64,000 bases of DNA from an uncultured Paludibaculum sp. (GTDB lineage Bacteria > Acidobacteriota > Terriglobia > Bryobacterales > Bryobacteraceae). The notes below the pieces were generated by a model, which saw only the letters and a program-made list of their open reading frames with translations, did not search any database and had not been told where the DNA came from. The DNA lies in the NCBI RefSeq assembly GCF_963665245.1, contig NZ_OY762269.1:2300501-2364500 (forward strand). The letters are read 5' to 3'. The translations under genes and the position numbers were made by a program. Of this stretch, positions 27,001 to 35,208 are shown piece by piece. How positions within the stretch are numbered: position 1 is the first letter of the stretch; each line of letters starts with the position of its first letter.

Positions 27001-27798
27001 ATGAAGACCGGCGTCGAAACCCTGGCGCTCACGCGCCCCGCGACTCGTGTGCAAAACCAGGCGGGCCTTCTGGCCGTGGGCTGCCTGCTGGCTATCACCA
27101 TCACGGGACTGCTTTGGCTGCCGCCACTCCAACAGGATCCCGGCTACCATCAGTTCGCCGACCACCGGACGATCCTCGGCATCCCGAACTTCTGGAACGT
27201 CCTCTCGAATCTCCCGTTCCTGGCTGTGGCGGCCCTGGGCGCCTGGGTCCTGCGGCGCAAACCGGTCTTCACGGAGACCTGGGAACGAACCGCCCATTGG
27301 TTGGTGGTCACCGGAGCAGCCGCCATTGCCCTGGGCTCGGGCTACTACCACTGGGCTCCGGACTCCGCGACGCTCTTCTGGGATCGTCTGCCCATGACCC
27401 TGGTCTTCATGTCGATCCTAGCCATCACTCTGGGCGAACGCGTCAGCCTTCCGTCGGGCAGCCGGGCGCTCGCGCCCCTCATCGCCCTGGGCGTCTTTTC
27501 GGTCCTCAACTGGCGCTGGACTGGCGACCTGCGGCTCTATGGCGCGGTGCAGTTCTTTCCCATGGTGGCGCTGCCGCTGCTCCTCATGCTCTGCCCGCCG
27601 CGCTACTCGAGGCAGTCCGGAATCTGGTGGATGATCGCGCTCTACGTCGTCGCCAAACTGCTGGAGTTCAACGATAGGGCCTTGGCACCCTATCTGCTTG
27701 GCGGCGGGCACCCCTGGAAGCATCTGGCCGCGGCTTTGGCGCTGATGGCTTACTTCGTCTCGGTGGCCCGCCGCGCCGCGGCTACGCCAACCGCTTAG
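27001..27798 (+). CDS. ceramidase-like membrane hydrolase (CREST superfamily)
   Basis: Seven-span membrane protein of 265 residues; ATG at 27001 lies 11 bp after the previous stop with a GAGGTT site. CREST hallmarks are visible: NFWNVLSNLPFL in an early span, GSGYYHWAPD (His and Asp of the metal/catalytic set) and the C-terminal HPWKH (HxxxH). Alkaline ceramidases of this group hydrolyse an amide bond in membrane lipids using zinc. Activity on ceramide in this organism is inferred; other CREST proteins have other lipid substrates. It is third in the DUF2157-GDYXXLXY operon and overlaps the convergent TPR gene by 17 bp. Confidence 0.8.
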   Translation: MKTGVETLALTRPATRVQNQAGLLAVGCLLAITITGLLWLPPLQQDPGYHQFADHRTILGIPNFWNVLSNLPFLAVAALGAWVLRRKPVFTETWERTAHWLVVTGAAAIALGSGYYHWAPDSATLFWDRLPMTLVFMSILAITLGERVSLPSGSRALAPLIALGVFSVLNWRWTGDLRLYGAVQFFPMVALPLLLMLCPPRYSRQSGIWWMIALYVVAKLLEFNDRALAPYLLGGGHPWKHLAAALALMAYFVSVARRAAATPTA

Positions 27799-28768
27799 CC
27801 GCGGTCTTGGGCTCGGGTTTCTCCATCACGTCCACATGCGCCGCGTCCAGGAAGAGCTTCAGACGGGTCGCCCAGCCGTCGTCCAGGTCCCGCAGCTTGC
27901 GGTACTCCGCGACGGCCCCGTCGCGGTCGCCGCCCAGCAGCAATGAGAAGCCCAGGTAGTAATGCGCTGGAGGGAACAGCGGATCCAGTTCCACCGCCTT
28001 CTTGTAGCACGCCAGTTTGGCCTTCCCGTGCCCGTTCTTGCCCTGCGCGAAGCCCAGGTGATACCAGGCCCGGGCGTTCTGCGGGTCCTGGTCCACGGCC
28101 TTCTGGAAGTAGAACAGCGCGCCGTCGAAGTCCTCCATCCACAGATAGCCCATGGCGCGCTGGTAGGACTCCTCCTTGGGCAGGTCGTGGCTCCGATTCC
28201 ACTCTGGCACCGACATCCGGGCCGTCTGCGAAATCGCATCAAAACGGGCCAAAGGCACGGCAAACGCCGTGTTCCGGCCATCCACCATCCGCGTGGCATG
28301 CCATCCGGAGAGCAACCCGTGCTCGTCATATAGCGGTTCACTGTCCGGATCCTGGGGGCCGCCGCAGTCCAGCCGCGAAATGATGCCGAACCCTCCGGCT
28401 TCCTTCGTGTTTTCGATGTTCGCTTCGTGGTGCCGCATTCTCACGTGCCGCGACATCGTCGTGGCCGGATCCGGTCCGTTGGGCGCCTGCGCACCCACGA
28501 ACACCTCCAGCACTCCGGCATCGGCGTCGTCGGCCGTTACCCAGAGCACCGGATGCATCCGCCCGCCTTCGTCCAGAATGTGGGCGCTGGCCGCCCCAAA
28601 AAGAGCTTGCCGAGGTACGAGGGCAAATCCGCCTCGGCGCATCACCGCCGGTGCCTGTTTTAGGAAGTTGCCGGTTGCGTCATGTGTCAGGAGCACTGTC
28701 TCAGCCTGCAGGCCGGCCATCGCCCCGCAGAGGAGCGCCCCAAGTGTCAGCCAATGAGACCGTTTCAT
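27782..28768 (-). CDS. secreted TPR protein with degenerate trypsin-like domain
   Basis: 328 residues with a signal peptide (cut near GLQAE). Residues ~25-180 have the layout of an S1C protease domain, ending in GLLSGWHATRMVDGRNTAFAVPLARF, like the FAVP end of such domains. However, the Ser motif GNSGGP is not present (DCGGPQDPDS is in its place), so it is probably inactive. Residues ~195-300 are TPR repeats (AWYHLGFAQGKNGHGKAKLACYKKAVELDP, then PPAHYYLGFSLL). A periplasmic adaptor role is inferred. Confidence 0.72.
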   Translation of the reverse strand: MKRSHWLTLGALLCGAMAGLQAETVLLTHDATGNFLKQAPAVMRRGGFALVPRQALFGAASAHILDEGGRMHPVLWVTADDADAGVLEVFVGAQAPNGPDPATTMSRHVRMRHHEANIENTKEAGGFGIISRLDCGGPQDPDSEPLYDEHGLLSGWHATRMVDGRNTAFAVPLARFDAISQTARMSVPEWNRSHDLPKEESYQRAMGYLWMEDFDGALFYFQKAVDQDPQNARAWYHLGFAQGKNGHGKAKLACYKKAVELDPLFPPAHYYLGFSLLLGGDRDGAVAEYRKLRDLDDGWATRLKLFLDAAHVDVMEKPEPKTAAKRLA

Positions 28769-28882
28769 CGTCAGTTCCAGACGCGCCGCTATGGCGGCCC
28801 GTTGCAGTCATTTTCCACCATCATCGGGGCAGCCACAATGCATGCACCCCATCTTGTATGAGATTGTGGGAGTCTGATTTCT

Positions 28883-29386
28883 ATGGAACGCTGGTGGCCC
28901 TTTGCCCTGACCATCCTCATTCTGGTACTGGACCGGGCCAGTAAGCACCTCATCGAGACCAACGTCCAGGCCTGGGATACGGTGGCCGTCATCCCCGGTC
29001 TCTTTCAGATCATCCACACCCGCAATACGGGCATCGCCTTCAGTCTCTTCGCTGATTCCTCCAGCGGGCGCGGCAACCCTTTGCTCGTCGTCTTCTCGGT
29101 GGCTGTCATGATCCTCGTCACGAGCCTGCTCTGGACCGCATGCAAGCCCGCGTCCAAGGAGCACTGGACGCTGCGCGCCGCGCTCTCTCTCGTACTCGGT
29201 GGAGCCGTGGGGAATCTCTACGATCGGGTCGCGTTCGGCAGCGTGACCGACTTCCTGGACTTCTATTGGAACGGCCACCACTTCCCCATCTTCAATGTCG
29301 CCGACAGCGCCATCACCGTAGGCGCGGCTCTGCTGTTGTTGAATCTGTGGATGGTCCGGCGGCCGGCGGCGCCGCAGCCGCACTGA
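28883..29386 (+). CDS. lspA: lipoprotein signal peptidase (signal peptidase II)
   Basis: Inner-membrane aspartyl protease of 167 residues that cleaves the signal peptide of prolipoproteins after lipid attachment. Four membrane spans are seen. The two catalytic aspartates are in GNLYDRV and FNVADSAI, and the N-terminal LVLDRASKH and HTRNTGIAFSLF boxes are present. Length is normal. It is monocistronic here, convergent with the Fur-family gene 8 bp away. Lipoproteins that would need it occur in this window, for example the SurA-like PPIase. Confidence 0.95.
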   Translation: MERWWPFALTILILVLDRASKHLIETNVQAWDTVAVIPGLFQIIHTRNTGIAFSLFADSSSGRGNPLLVVFSVAVMILVTSLLWTACKPASKEHWTLRAALSLVLGGAVGNLYDRVAFGSVTDFLDFYWNGHHFPIFNVADSAITVGAALLLLNLWMVRRPAAPQPH

Positions 29387-29394
29387 GGTCGGGC

Positions 29395-29784
29395 CTACAG
29401 TACCGAACGGGACTCGGCGCAGTCGGCGCAAACCCCGTACAGAACCAGTTCATGCGCCCTGACGGTAAACCCCGGCGCGGCCAACGCTTCGATGGCCGGC
29501 ACACAGCCATGCAACTCAAACACCCGGCTGCACCGGTCGCACCGGAAGTGATGATGGTGGTCTTTGCCGGCGATCTCATAGCGTGGCGGTTCACCAGGTA
29601 ACTCCACCGCCATCAGCCACTGTTCGTCCACCAGCGATTTGATATTTCGATAGACGGTGGCGATGCCCACTCCGTCCACCTTCGTCTGCGCGATGGCCAG
29701 CACTTCATCGGTGGAAAGCGGCCGCCCGGAGTGCTCAAACGCCTCGCGAATGGCCGCTTTCTGCCGCGTGTTGCGTGTCACCAT
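29395..29784 (-). CDS. Fur-family metalloregulator
   Basis: Ferric-uptake-regulator family repressor, 129 residues from the ATG at 29784 (GAGGGTGG ribosome site); the long upstream extension of the frame is not protein-like. The N-terminal winged helix (TRQKAAIREAFEHSGRPLSTDEVLAIA, GIATVYRNIKSLVDE) is complete. The metal site HHHHFRCDRC and the C-terminal pair CADC give the structural zinc site of the PerR/Zur/Fur group. Which metal or peroxide it senses is not decidable. It is divergent from the DUF1080 gene across 67 bp. Confidence 0.9.
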   Translation of the reverse strand: MVTRNTRQKAAIREAFEHSGRPLSTDEVLAIAQTKVDGVGIATVYRNIKSLVDEQWLMAVELPGEPPRYEIAGKDHHHHFRCDRCSRVFELHGCVPAIEALAAPGFTVRAHELVLYGVCADCAESRSVL

Positions 29785-29851
29785 TCCACCCTCATCATAG
29801 CCGCGCGCGAGGGCGTGCGTCCGCTGCTCCAACTCGCATAGAATATCGATC

Positions 29852-30469
29852 ATGAAACTCCGCACCGTTCTGTTGGCGAGCCTGGTCCTCGCTCTGCCCC
29901 TGTGCGCTGGGGACAAACCCGGCAAATGGATCAAAATGTTCAATGGTAAGACCCTCGACGGTTGGAAGGCGAACGAGCATCCCGACAGCTGGACGGTGGT
30001 CAAGGAAGACGGCAAGATGTGCATCAAGGGTCACGACGCCGCCAGTCATCTGTTCTGGATGACCAAGGAATGCACCAATTGCGAGTTCAAGGCCGAGTTC
30101 AAGATCATGGAGGGCTCCAACAGCGGCATGTACTTCCGTACCGCCTTCGGGCCTGGTTTCCCCAAGGGCTATGAAGCTCAGGTGAACGCCACGCACCGCG
30201 ACCCGGTCAAGACCGGCAGTCTGTACAACTTCCACAAGAATCTCGAAAGTCCCACGAAGCCCGGCGAATGGGGCGTGCAGCACATCATCGCTGACGGCAA
30301 TCACATCATCATCAAGGTGAACGACAAGGTCATCACCGACTTCGTGGACGAGAAGAATACCTTCATGAAGGGCTACATCGCCCTGCAGCAGCACGACCCG
30401 AAGAGCACGGTTTTCTACAAGAACCTGATGTTCCGCGAGATCCCGCCCGCCGCCGAAGCGAAGAAATAG
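29852..30469 (+). CDS. secreted DUF1080 (3-keto-disaccharide hydrolase-like) protein
   Basis: Exported beta-sandwich protein of 205 residues: signal peptide to about residue 19, then the DUF1080 landmarks in order, MFNGKTLDGWKAN, DSWTVVKEDGKM, FKAEFKIMEGSNSGMYFR, GYEAQVN, and the C-terminal KGYIALQQH. Members hydrolyse 3-keto-glycosides or bind glycans. It is transcribed alone. A much shortened relative is encoded at 34933-35208. Confidence 0.88.
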   Translation: MKLRTVLLASLVLALPLCAGDKPGKWIKMFNGKTLDGWKANEHPDSWTVVKEDGKMCIKGHDAASHLFWMTKECTNCEFKAEFKIMEGSNSGMYFRTAFGPGFPKGYEAQVNATHRDPVKTGSLYNFHKNLESPTKPGEWGVQHIIADGNHIIIKVNDKVITDFVDEKNTFMKGYIALQQHDPKSTVFYKNLMFREIPPAAEAKK

Positions 30470-30536
30470 TTCGTTCGTTACATCTATCTCGAACATATCG
30501 AGCAGAAGGCCGTCTTTACCGGGTGGAGGTTACGCG

Positions 30537-31355
30537 ATGACTATTCGCACCATCTCCGCCCTAGGGGCGGCCTTTCTTCTTGCGACGGCACTGGCGCCGG
30601 CACAGGAAAAGAAACTTACCTGTGAAGACCGCGGGAACGACAGCCGTCACCGCATCTGTGATATGCGGGAGATGAAGATGGCGTACACGGGACGCCTGGA
30701 CGTCGACGCCGCGCCCAATGGCGGTATCCGCATCACTGCGTGGGATCGTAACGAGATCCTTGTCCGAGCCAAGGTCGAAGCCTGGGGCGACAGCGACTCC
30801 GAGTCCAGGGACAGGCTGAACCAAGTCCATGTCATAACCAGTGGTTCGACCGTGAAGGCCGACGGGCCCAAGTCCACTACCTTCGGCATCAAGACCGGCG
30901 ACCAGAAGTGGAGCGTCAGCTACGAGGCCTTTGTGCCCCGCAAGATCGATCTGAAGCTCGACTCCGTCAACGGCGGCATCAACGTGGCTGACGTCCGCGG
31001 CAACCTGCGGTTCCAGACCGTCAACGGCGGCATCACCCTTATTGGCGTGAACGGCACGGTGAAGGGTGAAACCGTGAACGGCGGCGTGCATGTCGACATC
31101 GCCGGGACTTATTGGGAAGGGGAAGGCCTGGAAGTGGAGACCGTGAACGGCGGCGTCGTTCTCAGCGTGCCCTCCACCTTCGCCGCCAATGTTCACGCGG
31201 AAACCGTGAACGGCGGGATGAGTACTAACTTCGACGGTGCGGTAGTCGAAGGCAAATGGGGTCCCAAGAAGATGGACCTACGCATCGGCGCCGGTGGTCC
31301 GAAGGTCAGTGTATCGACCGTCAACGGCGGCGTTCAAATCAAGAAGAAAGCCTAA
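30537..31355 (+). CDS. secreted DUF4097-like beta-repeat protein
   Basis: 272 residues with a signal peptide (ending LAPAQE). After a conserved KMAYTGRLDVDAAPNGGI start, the second half holds six copies of the motif VNGG (SVNGGINV, TVNGGITL, TVNGGVHV, TVNGGVVL, TVNGGMST, TVNGGVQI). They are spaced about 18-30 residues apart, one per turn of a predicted beta-solenoid as in DUF4097/DUF2807-type adhesins. Function unknown. The motif repeats are also visible at the DNA level as accgt(c/g)aacggcgg. Confidence 0.82.
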   Translation: MTIRTISALGAAFLLATALAPAQEKKLTCEDRGNDSRHRICDMREMKMAYTGRLDVDAAPNGGIRITAWDRNEILVRAKVEAWGDSDSESRDRLNQVHVITSGSTVKADGPKSTTFGIKTGDQKWSVSYEAFVPRKIDLKLDSVNGGINVADVRGNLRFQTVNGGITLIGVNGTVKGETVNGGVHVDIAGTYWEGEGLEVETVNGGVVLSVPSTFAANVHAETVNGGMSTNFDGAVVEGKWGPKKMDLRIGAGGPKVSVSTVNGGVQIKKKA

Positions 31356-31375
31356 CTTCCAAATTGAAGCAACTA

Positions 31376-31405
31376 GAGGCCGGTTTCGCGGCCGGCCTCA
31401 CTTTT
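31376..31405. terminator. bidirectional terminator between DUF4097-like and DUF362 genes
   Basis: Stem GAGGCCGG / CCGGCCTC (8 bp) with an 8-nt loop. It is followed on the plus strand by CACTTTT and preceded by A-rich sequence on the other side. It sits exactly between two convergent genes. Confidence 0.7.
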
Positions 31406-32555
31406 ACACTCTGAACTTGAACACCGCGTCCTTGACGGGTACGCCCACCACTTCAATCCTCGACAGGTCGCGCGTCCCCACTCCATGCATCTCCGCCAGC
31501 TTCAGCGAGCTGTCGCAGCGCTCGAACGGCGGTGTCCCGCGCTCGGCCATGGGGTCGAAACCCATCACAGCCGTACCCACCGAATCCGTACAGACGGCAT
31601 TCGTTCCCGCAATCAGAATCCCCGGACGCACCGCCCGCAACCGCCCCTGGTTCCATGGACCCTCACCGCCGGTCATCGTGTAGATGCCGTCGATGATGGA
31701 CAGGTGGATGGGGCGCGCCGCCGCGATATCGGCCACGATGCGCGGCATGCGGTATTTGTCGAAACGCGGCGACTTCGGGTCGTTCTCCGGATCGGCAATG
31801 GCGGCCGGTTGGCGCGCTCCGGCGTGCATGATGGTGCCGCGTCCGCCGCGCGCCGTGCTCTCGTCCGGGCCGTCTTTCGCTGCCTGATCGCCATAGATGG
31901 TCAACGGCGTGCCGCCGAACATATTCTTCATCGCGAGTGTGACGCCGCAGGTCGCGTGTTCTTTCAGCTTCGCCAGCGATACCAGCACGTCGCACTCCTC
32001 ATAGGAGTGGTTCAGGGTGATCGACGGGAAGATATGCCCGCCGTTGGGCGTCTTGAACCGCGAGTACTTGCGGCCCTTGCCCAGCGTGTTGGTGTTCTCC
32101 ATGTCGACATTGTGCGCGGCATTCAGCAGGGGGGACGGATCCCAGCCCGCTTCGATTAGGAACTCTTCCATGGGGTCGTCGCAGCCGAAGCAGCCTTCCA
32201 GAATACGGATGCGACGCGCTCCGGCTTCGCCCATCAAGCGGACCACCGAGCCGACCACGGCCGGATGTGTGTACTGCGCCAGTTCGCATGGCGTGTTGCC
32301 CAGACGTTGCCGGGGCGAGCCCGTCATGTTGATTTTGATGGCGACGGTTTTGCCGCTTACCAGCCGGCTCAGCCCGCCCAACTGATCGAACATGGTTTTC
32401 AGCGTTGGCGTGAGCGCCGTGCCGTAGTCCGGGCAGCGGCCGATGCTTACGGGCGCCGCCGGCGCGGCTGGAGCCCCGAGCAGTGGAAGGGCCGTCGCGG
32501 AGGCCGCGGCAAGAAAATGGCGGCGTGAGATCCCAGAGTCCATGTGTCTATGCAT
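31404..32555 (-). CDS. Tat-exported DUF362 protein
   Basis: 383 residues. The Tat signal SRRHFLAAASATALPLLGAPAA is near the start; the first ATG has a GGAG site 9 bp upstream, overlaps the upstream gene by 8 bp, and is preferred. The DUF362 body contains VAIKINMTGSP, YTHPAVVGSVVRLM, LAKLKEHATCGVTLAMKNMFG and DGIYTMTGGEGPWNQG, all typical. No [4Fe-4S] cysteine cluster is visible. Function of the family is unknown. It is the last gene of the minus-strand series that starts at fabD. Confidence 0.85.
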   Translation of the reverse strand: MHRHMDSGISRRHFLAAASATALPLLGAPAAPAAPVSIGRCPDYGTALTPTLKTMFDQLGGLSRLVSGKTVAIKINMTGSPRQRLGNTPCELAQYTHPAVVGSVVRLMGEAGARRIRILEGCFGCDDPMEEFLIEAGWDPSPLLNAAHNVDMENTNTLGKGRKYSRFKTPNGGHIFPSITLNHSYEECDVLVSLAKLKEHATCGVTLAMKNMFGGTPLTIYGDQAAKDGPDESTARGGRGTIMHAGARQPAAIADPENDPKSPRFDKYRMPRIVADIAAARPIHLSIIDGIYTMTGGEGPWNQGRLRAVRPGILIAGTNAVCTDSVGTAVMGFDPMAERGTPPFERCDSSLKLAEMHGVGTRDLSRIEVVGVPVKDAVFKFRV

Positions 32556-33840
32556 GGTTTGTTAGCTCCAATTCTACGGCACAGTAGACGGAAAAGCTCG
32601 GCAAATACACTTCCTGCTGGCCCGGATCGCGATGAATTTCCAGATCCACCGGTGCCTGCTTCTCGGGGTTGTACACCCTTGCCGATTTGATCGCCTGCCA
32701 CGTCTGCAGGCTCACCTGGTGCGCCGCCATGCGCCCTGCGTAGTTCATCAGGTGCGCGAGCCACTTGCGGCCGTCGGCCGATTGCGTCTGGTAGCAGGTG
32801 ATGGAACCACCGTTAAACAGCCGGATTGCGTCGTGCCGCCGGCTCATCAGCAGATGCGTGTCCTGGGCCAGTACATACTGGTCTTCCCACTCCGCCTTGC
32901 TCACGGCCACGCGTCCCTTACCGCAGTCAAACAGCGTGAAACGCGGATGCTGTTCGCGCGACGGCCGCACGCCCTTGATGGCCGCCGCCGGTTCCTTCAT
33001 CGACAACAGCAACCCGCCCGTTTCCACGAACTTCTGGACCAACGCGACCACGGGCGCGGGCATCGGCCCGGCATCGACATACAGCACCGCGCGCCGGCTC
33101 TTCAGGTCGGCCGCCGTGATCTTCGCCTTCTCCACAGGCACGAACGCCAGATTCCTTCGTGCCGAGAGGTTCAATACTTCGCTGGCGTTGTACTCGTTTG
33201 CGCCGGAGAAGTCCGACACCACGGCCAGCCGCGCCAGGGTCGACCATGCGTCCCATGCCCTGTGCTCTTCCAGCCAGCGCATCGTCTGCATCAGCCTCCG
33301 CCAATCGGCCAGCGCGGACGCATTGGCCTGTGCCAACCCGTCGGCCCACTGCGGAGCCAGCCACACCGGCCGGCGCGCGCCGTAGGCCGCAGCCTCGCAG
33401 GCCGCCAGCAAATAGGTGGAGAAACTCATCGTCGCCGGATTCTCCGGTGCCGGTGCCTTGATCCACACTGGCCGGCCCGCTGCCCGGCAGCGCGCCAACT
33501 GCAGCGCCCAGCCATTGGCATCCAGCCACGGAGCGCCCGTCGGCCCGCCGGACACGTCGCCCGCCGAATTCGATTGCGACTTCAGCGCCAGGTCCGGCCA
33601 GACTCCATCGCTGATGGCGACAAGGCCGGCGCCGGAGCGCCAGTCTACCTCCTTCAGCGCGCACCAGGCGACCGGCGCCGGGCACTCGAGCTTTCGACTC
33701 CCGGCCGCGGCTCGGATTTCGGGGACAGCGCCCGCGGGCAAGAGCAAGGTATTGATGGGGCCGTCATCCAGCAGTTTCAGCAGAGCTGGATCCCGCCAGG
33801 ACGCCGGCCACTCAAGCGGTATGGAAGAGGATAAGGACAT
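32548..33840 (-). CDS. conserved hypothetical protein, glycosidase-like architecture
   Basis: I do not recognise the family. About 430 residues with no signal peptide; the ATG at 33840 is the first good start. The first 220 residues look like a barrel-type enzyme core with VWIKAPAPENP and AAYGARRPVWLAPQWADG. From ~225 on the pattern changes to a flavodoxin/amidotransferase-like domain (RRAVLYVDAGPMPAPVVALVQKFVETGGLLLS), as found in beta-galactosidase-like and other GH-A proteins, followed by a small beta domain. Its stop overlaps the DUF362 start, so the two are coupled. Confidence 0.6.
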   Translation of the reverse strand: MSLSSSIPLEWPASWRDPALLKLLDDGPINTLLLPAGAVPEIRAAAGSRKLECPAPVAWCALKEVDWRSGAGLVAISDGVWPDLALKSQSNSAGDVSGGPTGAPWLDANGWALQLARCRAAGRPVWIKAPAPENPATMSFSTYLLAACEAAAYGARRPVWLAPQWADGLAQANASALADWRRLMQTMRWLEEHRAWDAWSTLARLAVVSDFSGANEYNASEVLNLSARRNLAFVPVEKAKITAADLKSRRAVLYVDAGPMPAPVVALVQKFVETGGLLLSMKEPAAAIKGVRPSREQHPRFTLFDCGKGRVAVSKAEWEDQYVLAQDTHLLMSRRHDAIRLFNGGSITCYQTQSADGRKWLAHLMNYAGRMAAHQVSLQTWQAIKSARVYNPEKQAPVDLEIHRDPGQQEVYLPSFSVYCAVELELTNHA

Positions 33841-33895
33841 CTGGTACCGCAACAATTGTATTGCGAGACCAGCCGCGCTGCATGCGGTGTCTTTG

Positions 33896-34924
33896 TTACT
33901 TCTTTTCGAAGCCCGGCGCGATCGAAAGCGCCAGGTAGTTCATCACCGGGCTCTCATTCCGGCAGGCGTCGAGATACGCGTTGCGCAGCAACTGTTCCTT
34001 GCGGGTCCGCAGCGTTTCGCGAATATTCTGCTGCACGCGCGGATCGTCCAGTTCGCGCTGGCCCGCGGGTTCCCGCGCCACCAGCTTCAGAATGTGATAC
34101 CCGCCGGCCGCGCGGATGGGCGTGGAGACCTGCCCGGGCAGCAGGGTCATGATGGCCTTGCGCGTATCGGGATCGGCCTGGGTCACACTCGACTCCTGCA
34201 CATAGCCGACGTCGCCGCCGTTGGCCGCGCTTTGCGGATCTTCACTGAAGGCCTGCGCCAGGGTGGCGAAATCCTCGCCCTGCTTCAGCCGCGCTTCAAT
34301 CATAAGGATCTTCTTGCGCGCCTGATCTTCGTTCTGCGCCTTGTTGCCCGAGAGGTTCCTTACGTTCGGATCCGGCCCCGGAGTCACCACAATGCGCGCC
34401 ACGTGATACATGGTCTCGGGGAACCGGAAACTCGCCTTGTTGGAGTTATAGAAGTCGGTCACGTCCTTGTCCGAGATGTTGATCTGGTTTCCGATCTCGC
34501 GGTTCACCAGCTTCTCGATGGTCAGACGCCGACGGATCTGCGACTTCAGTTCCTCCAGGTTCATGCCCTGGGCGTCGAGCTGCTTCTGGAACTCTTCCTG
34601 CGTGTACGGAGCCTTCAACTGGCTCAGCCGCGAATCCACCTCGTCGTCCTTCGCCAGCAGCGACAGTTTCTCGGCGCGCTGGAGGAAGATCTCCTCATCG
34701 ATCATGGTGCGCAGCAGTTCGAGCTTCTGGAATTGCACCTGGTCGGGCGACGCGCCTTCCGGCTGTTGTGGAAACTGCCGTTTGAACTGGCGGTCGAGGT
34801 CGGCGTACGTGATAGCTCGCCCGTTGACGGTCGCCGCCACGTTGGGCGGGACTCTCGTCTTACAGGCCGCCCCCGCGATCCCAAGTACAAGCAGGAGCAA
34901 AGACGCGTTTCTTCTCTTATTCAT
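33896..34924 (-). CDS. SurA/PpiC-type peptidyl-prolyl isomerase lipoprotein
   Basis: Periplasmic foldase of about 342 residues starting at ATG 34924. It has a lipoprotein signal (LLLLVLGIAGAAC), so it is membrane anchored, a SurA_N chaperone part (VNGRAITYADLDRQF..), and a parvulin domain at about residues 170-275 (EDFATLAQAFSEDPQSAANGGDVGYV, LLPGQVSTPIRAAGGYHILKL). Such proteins help fold outer-membrane proteins. A tiny DUF1080-like gene ends 8 bp upstream and fabD precedes it, so all may be co-transcribed. Confidence 0.9.
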   Translation of the reverse strand: MNKRRNASLLLLVLGIAGAACKTRVPPNVAATVNGRAITYADLDRQFKRQFPQQPEGASPDQVQFQKLELLRTMIDEEIFLQRAEKLSLLAKDDEVDSRLSQLKAPYTQEEFQKQLDAQGMNLEELKSQIRRRLTIEKLVNREIGNQINISDKDVTDFYNSNKASFRFPETMYHVARIVVTPGPDPNVRNLSGNKAQNEDQARKKILMIEARLKQGEDFATLAQAFSEDPQSAANGGDVGYVQESSVTQADPDTRKAIMTLLPGQVSTPIRAAGGYHILKLVAREPAGQRELDDPRVQQNIRETLRTRKEQLLRNAYLDACRNESPVMNYLALSIAPGFEKK

Positions 34925-34932
34925 GAACTGTC

Positions 34933-35208
34933 TCATTGTAGCCGAGCCGGTGTCAGACGTTTGAGCCTCAAATCGCGGAACTCGATCCGGTAGCCTTCGC
35001 ATGCCAGCACGCCGTCGCGGCGCAGCTTCCATTGGGACGCTTCCGCGCTGGGGGCGGGCGCAATCGCCAGACGGGTCCACCCCTGCAACTGAGGGCCGGG
35101 CGTGATGTCCACCCAGCCCTGGGGTTCGCGCTCCAGCGCGCTCTGCTCCTGTGCGGGCAGGAGAAGCGCGCTGAAGGCGAAGACCAAGAATTTATGCGAG
35201 AAGCTCAC
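34933..35208 (-). CDS. miniature DUF1080-like secreted protein
   Basis: 91 residues, GTG start at 35208 with a GGAGAAA site, beginning inside the end of fabD (17-bp overlap). A signal peptide (FLVFAFSALLLPAQ) is followed by a segment like the DUF1080 start (GWVDITPGPQLQGWTRL, then KLRRDGVLACEG) and directly by one like its end (YRIEFRDLRLKRL). The roughly 110-130 residues that normally lie between are absent. This looks like an internal deletion that kept the frame, or a naturally minimal version. Function unknown; it may form a peripheral strand pair only. Confidence 0.65.
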   Translation of the reverse strand: MSFSHKFLVFAFSALLLPAQEQSALEREPQGWVDITPGPQLQGWTRLAIAPAPSAEASQWKLRRDGVLACEGYRIEFRDLRLKRLTPARLQ

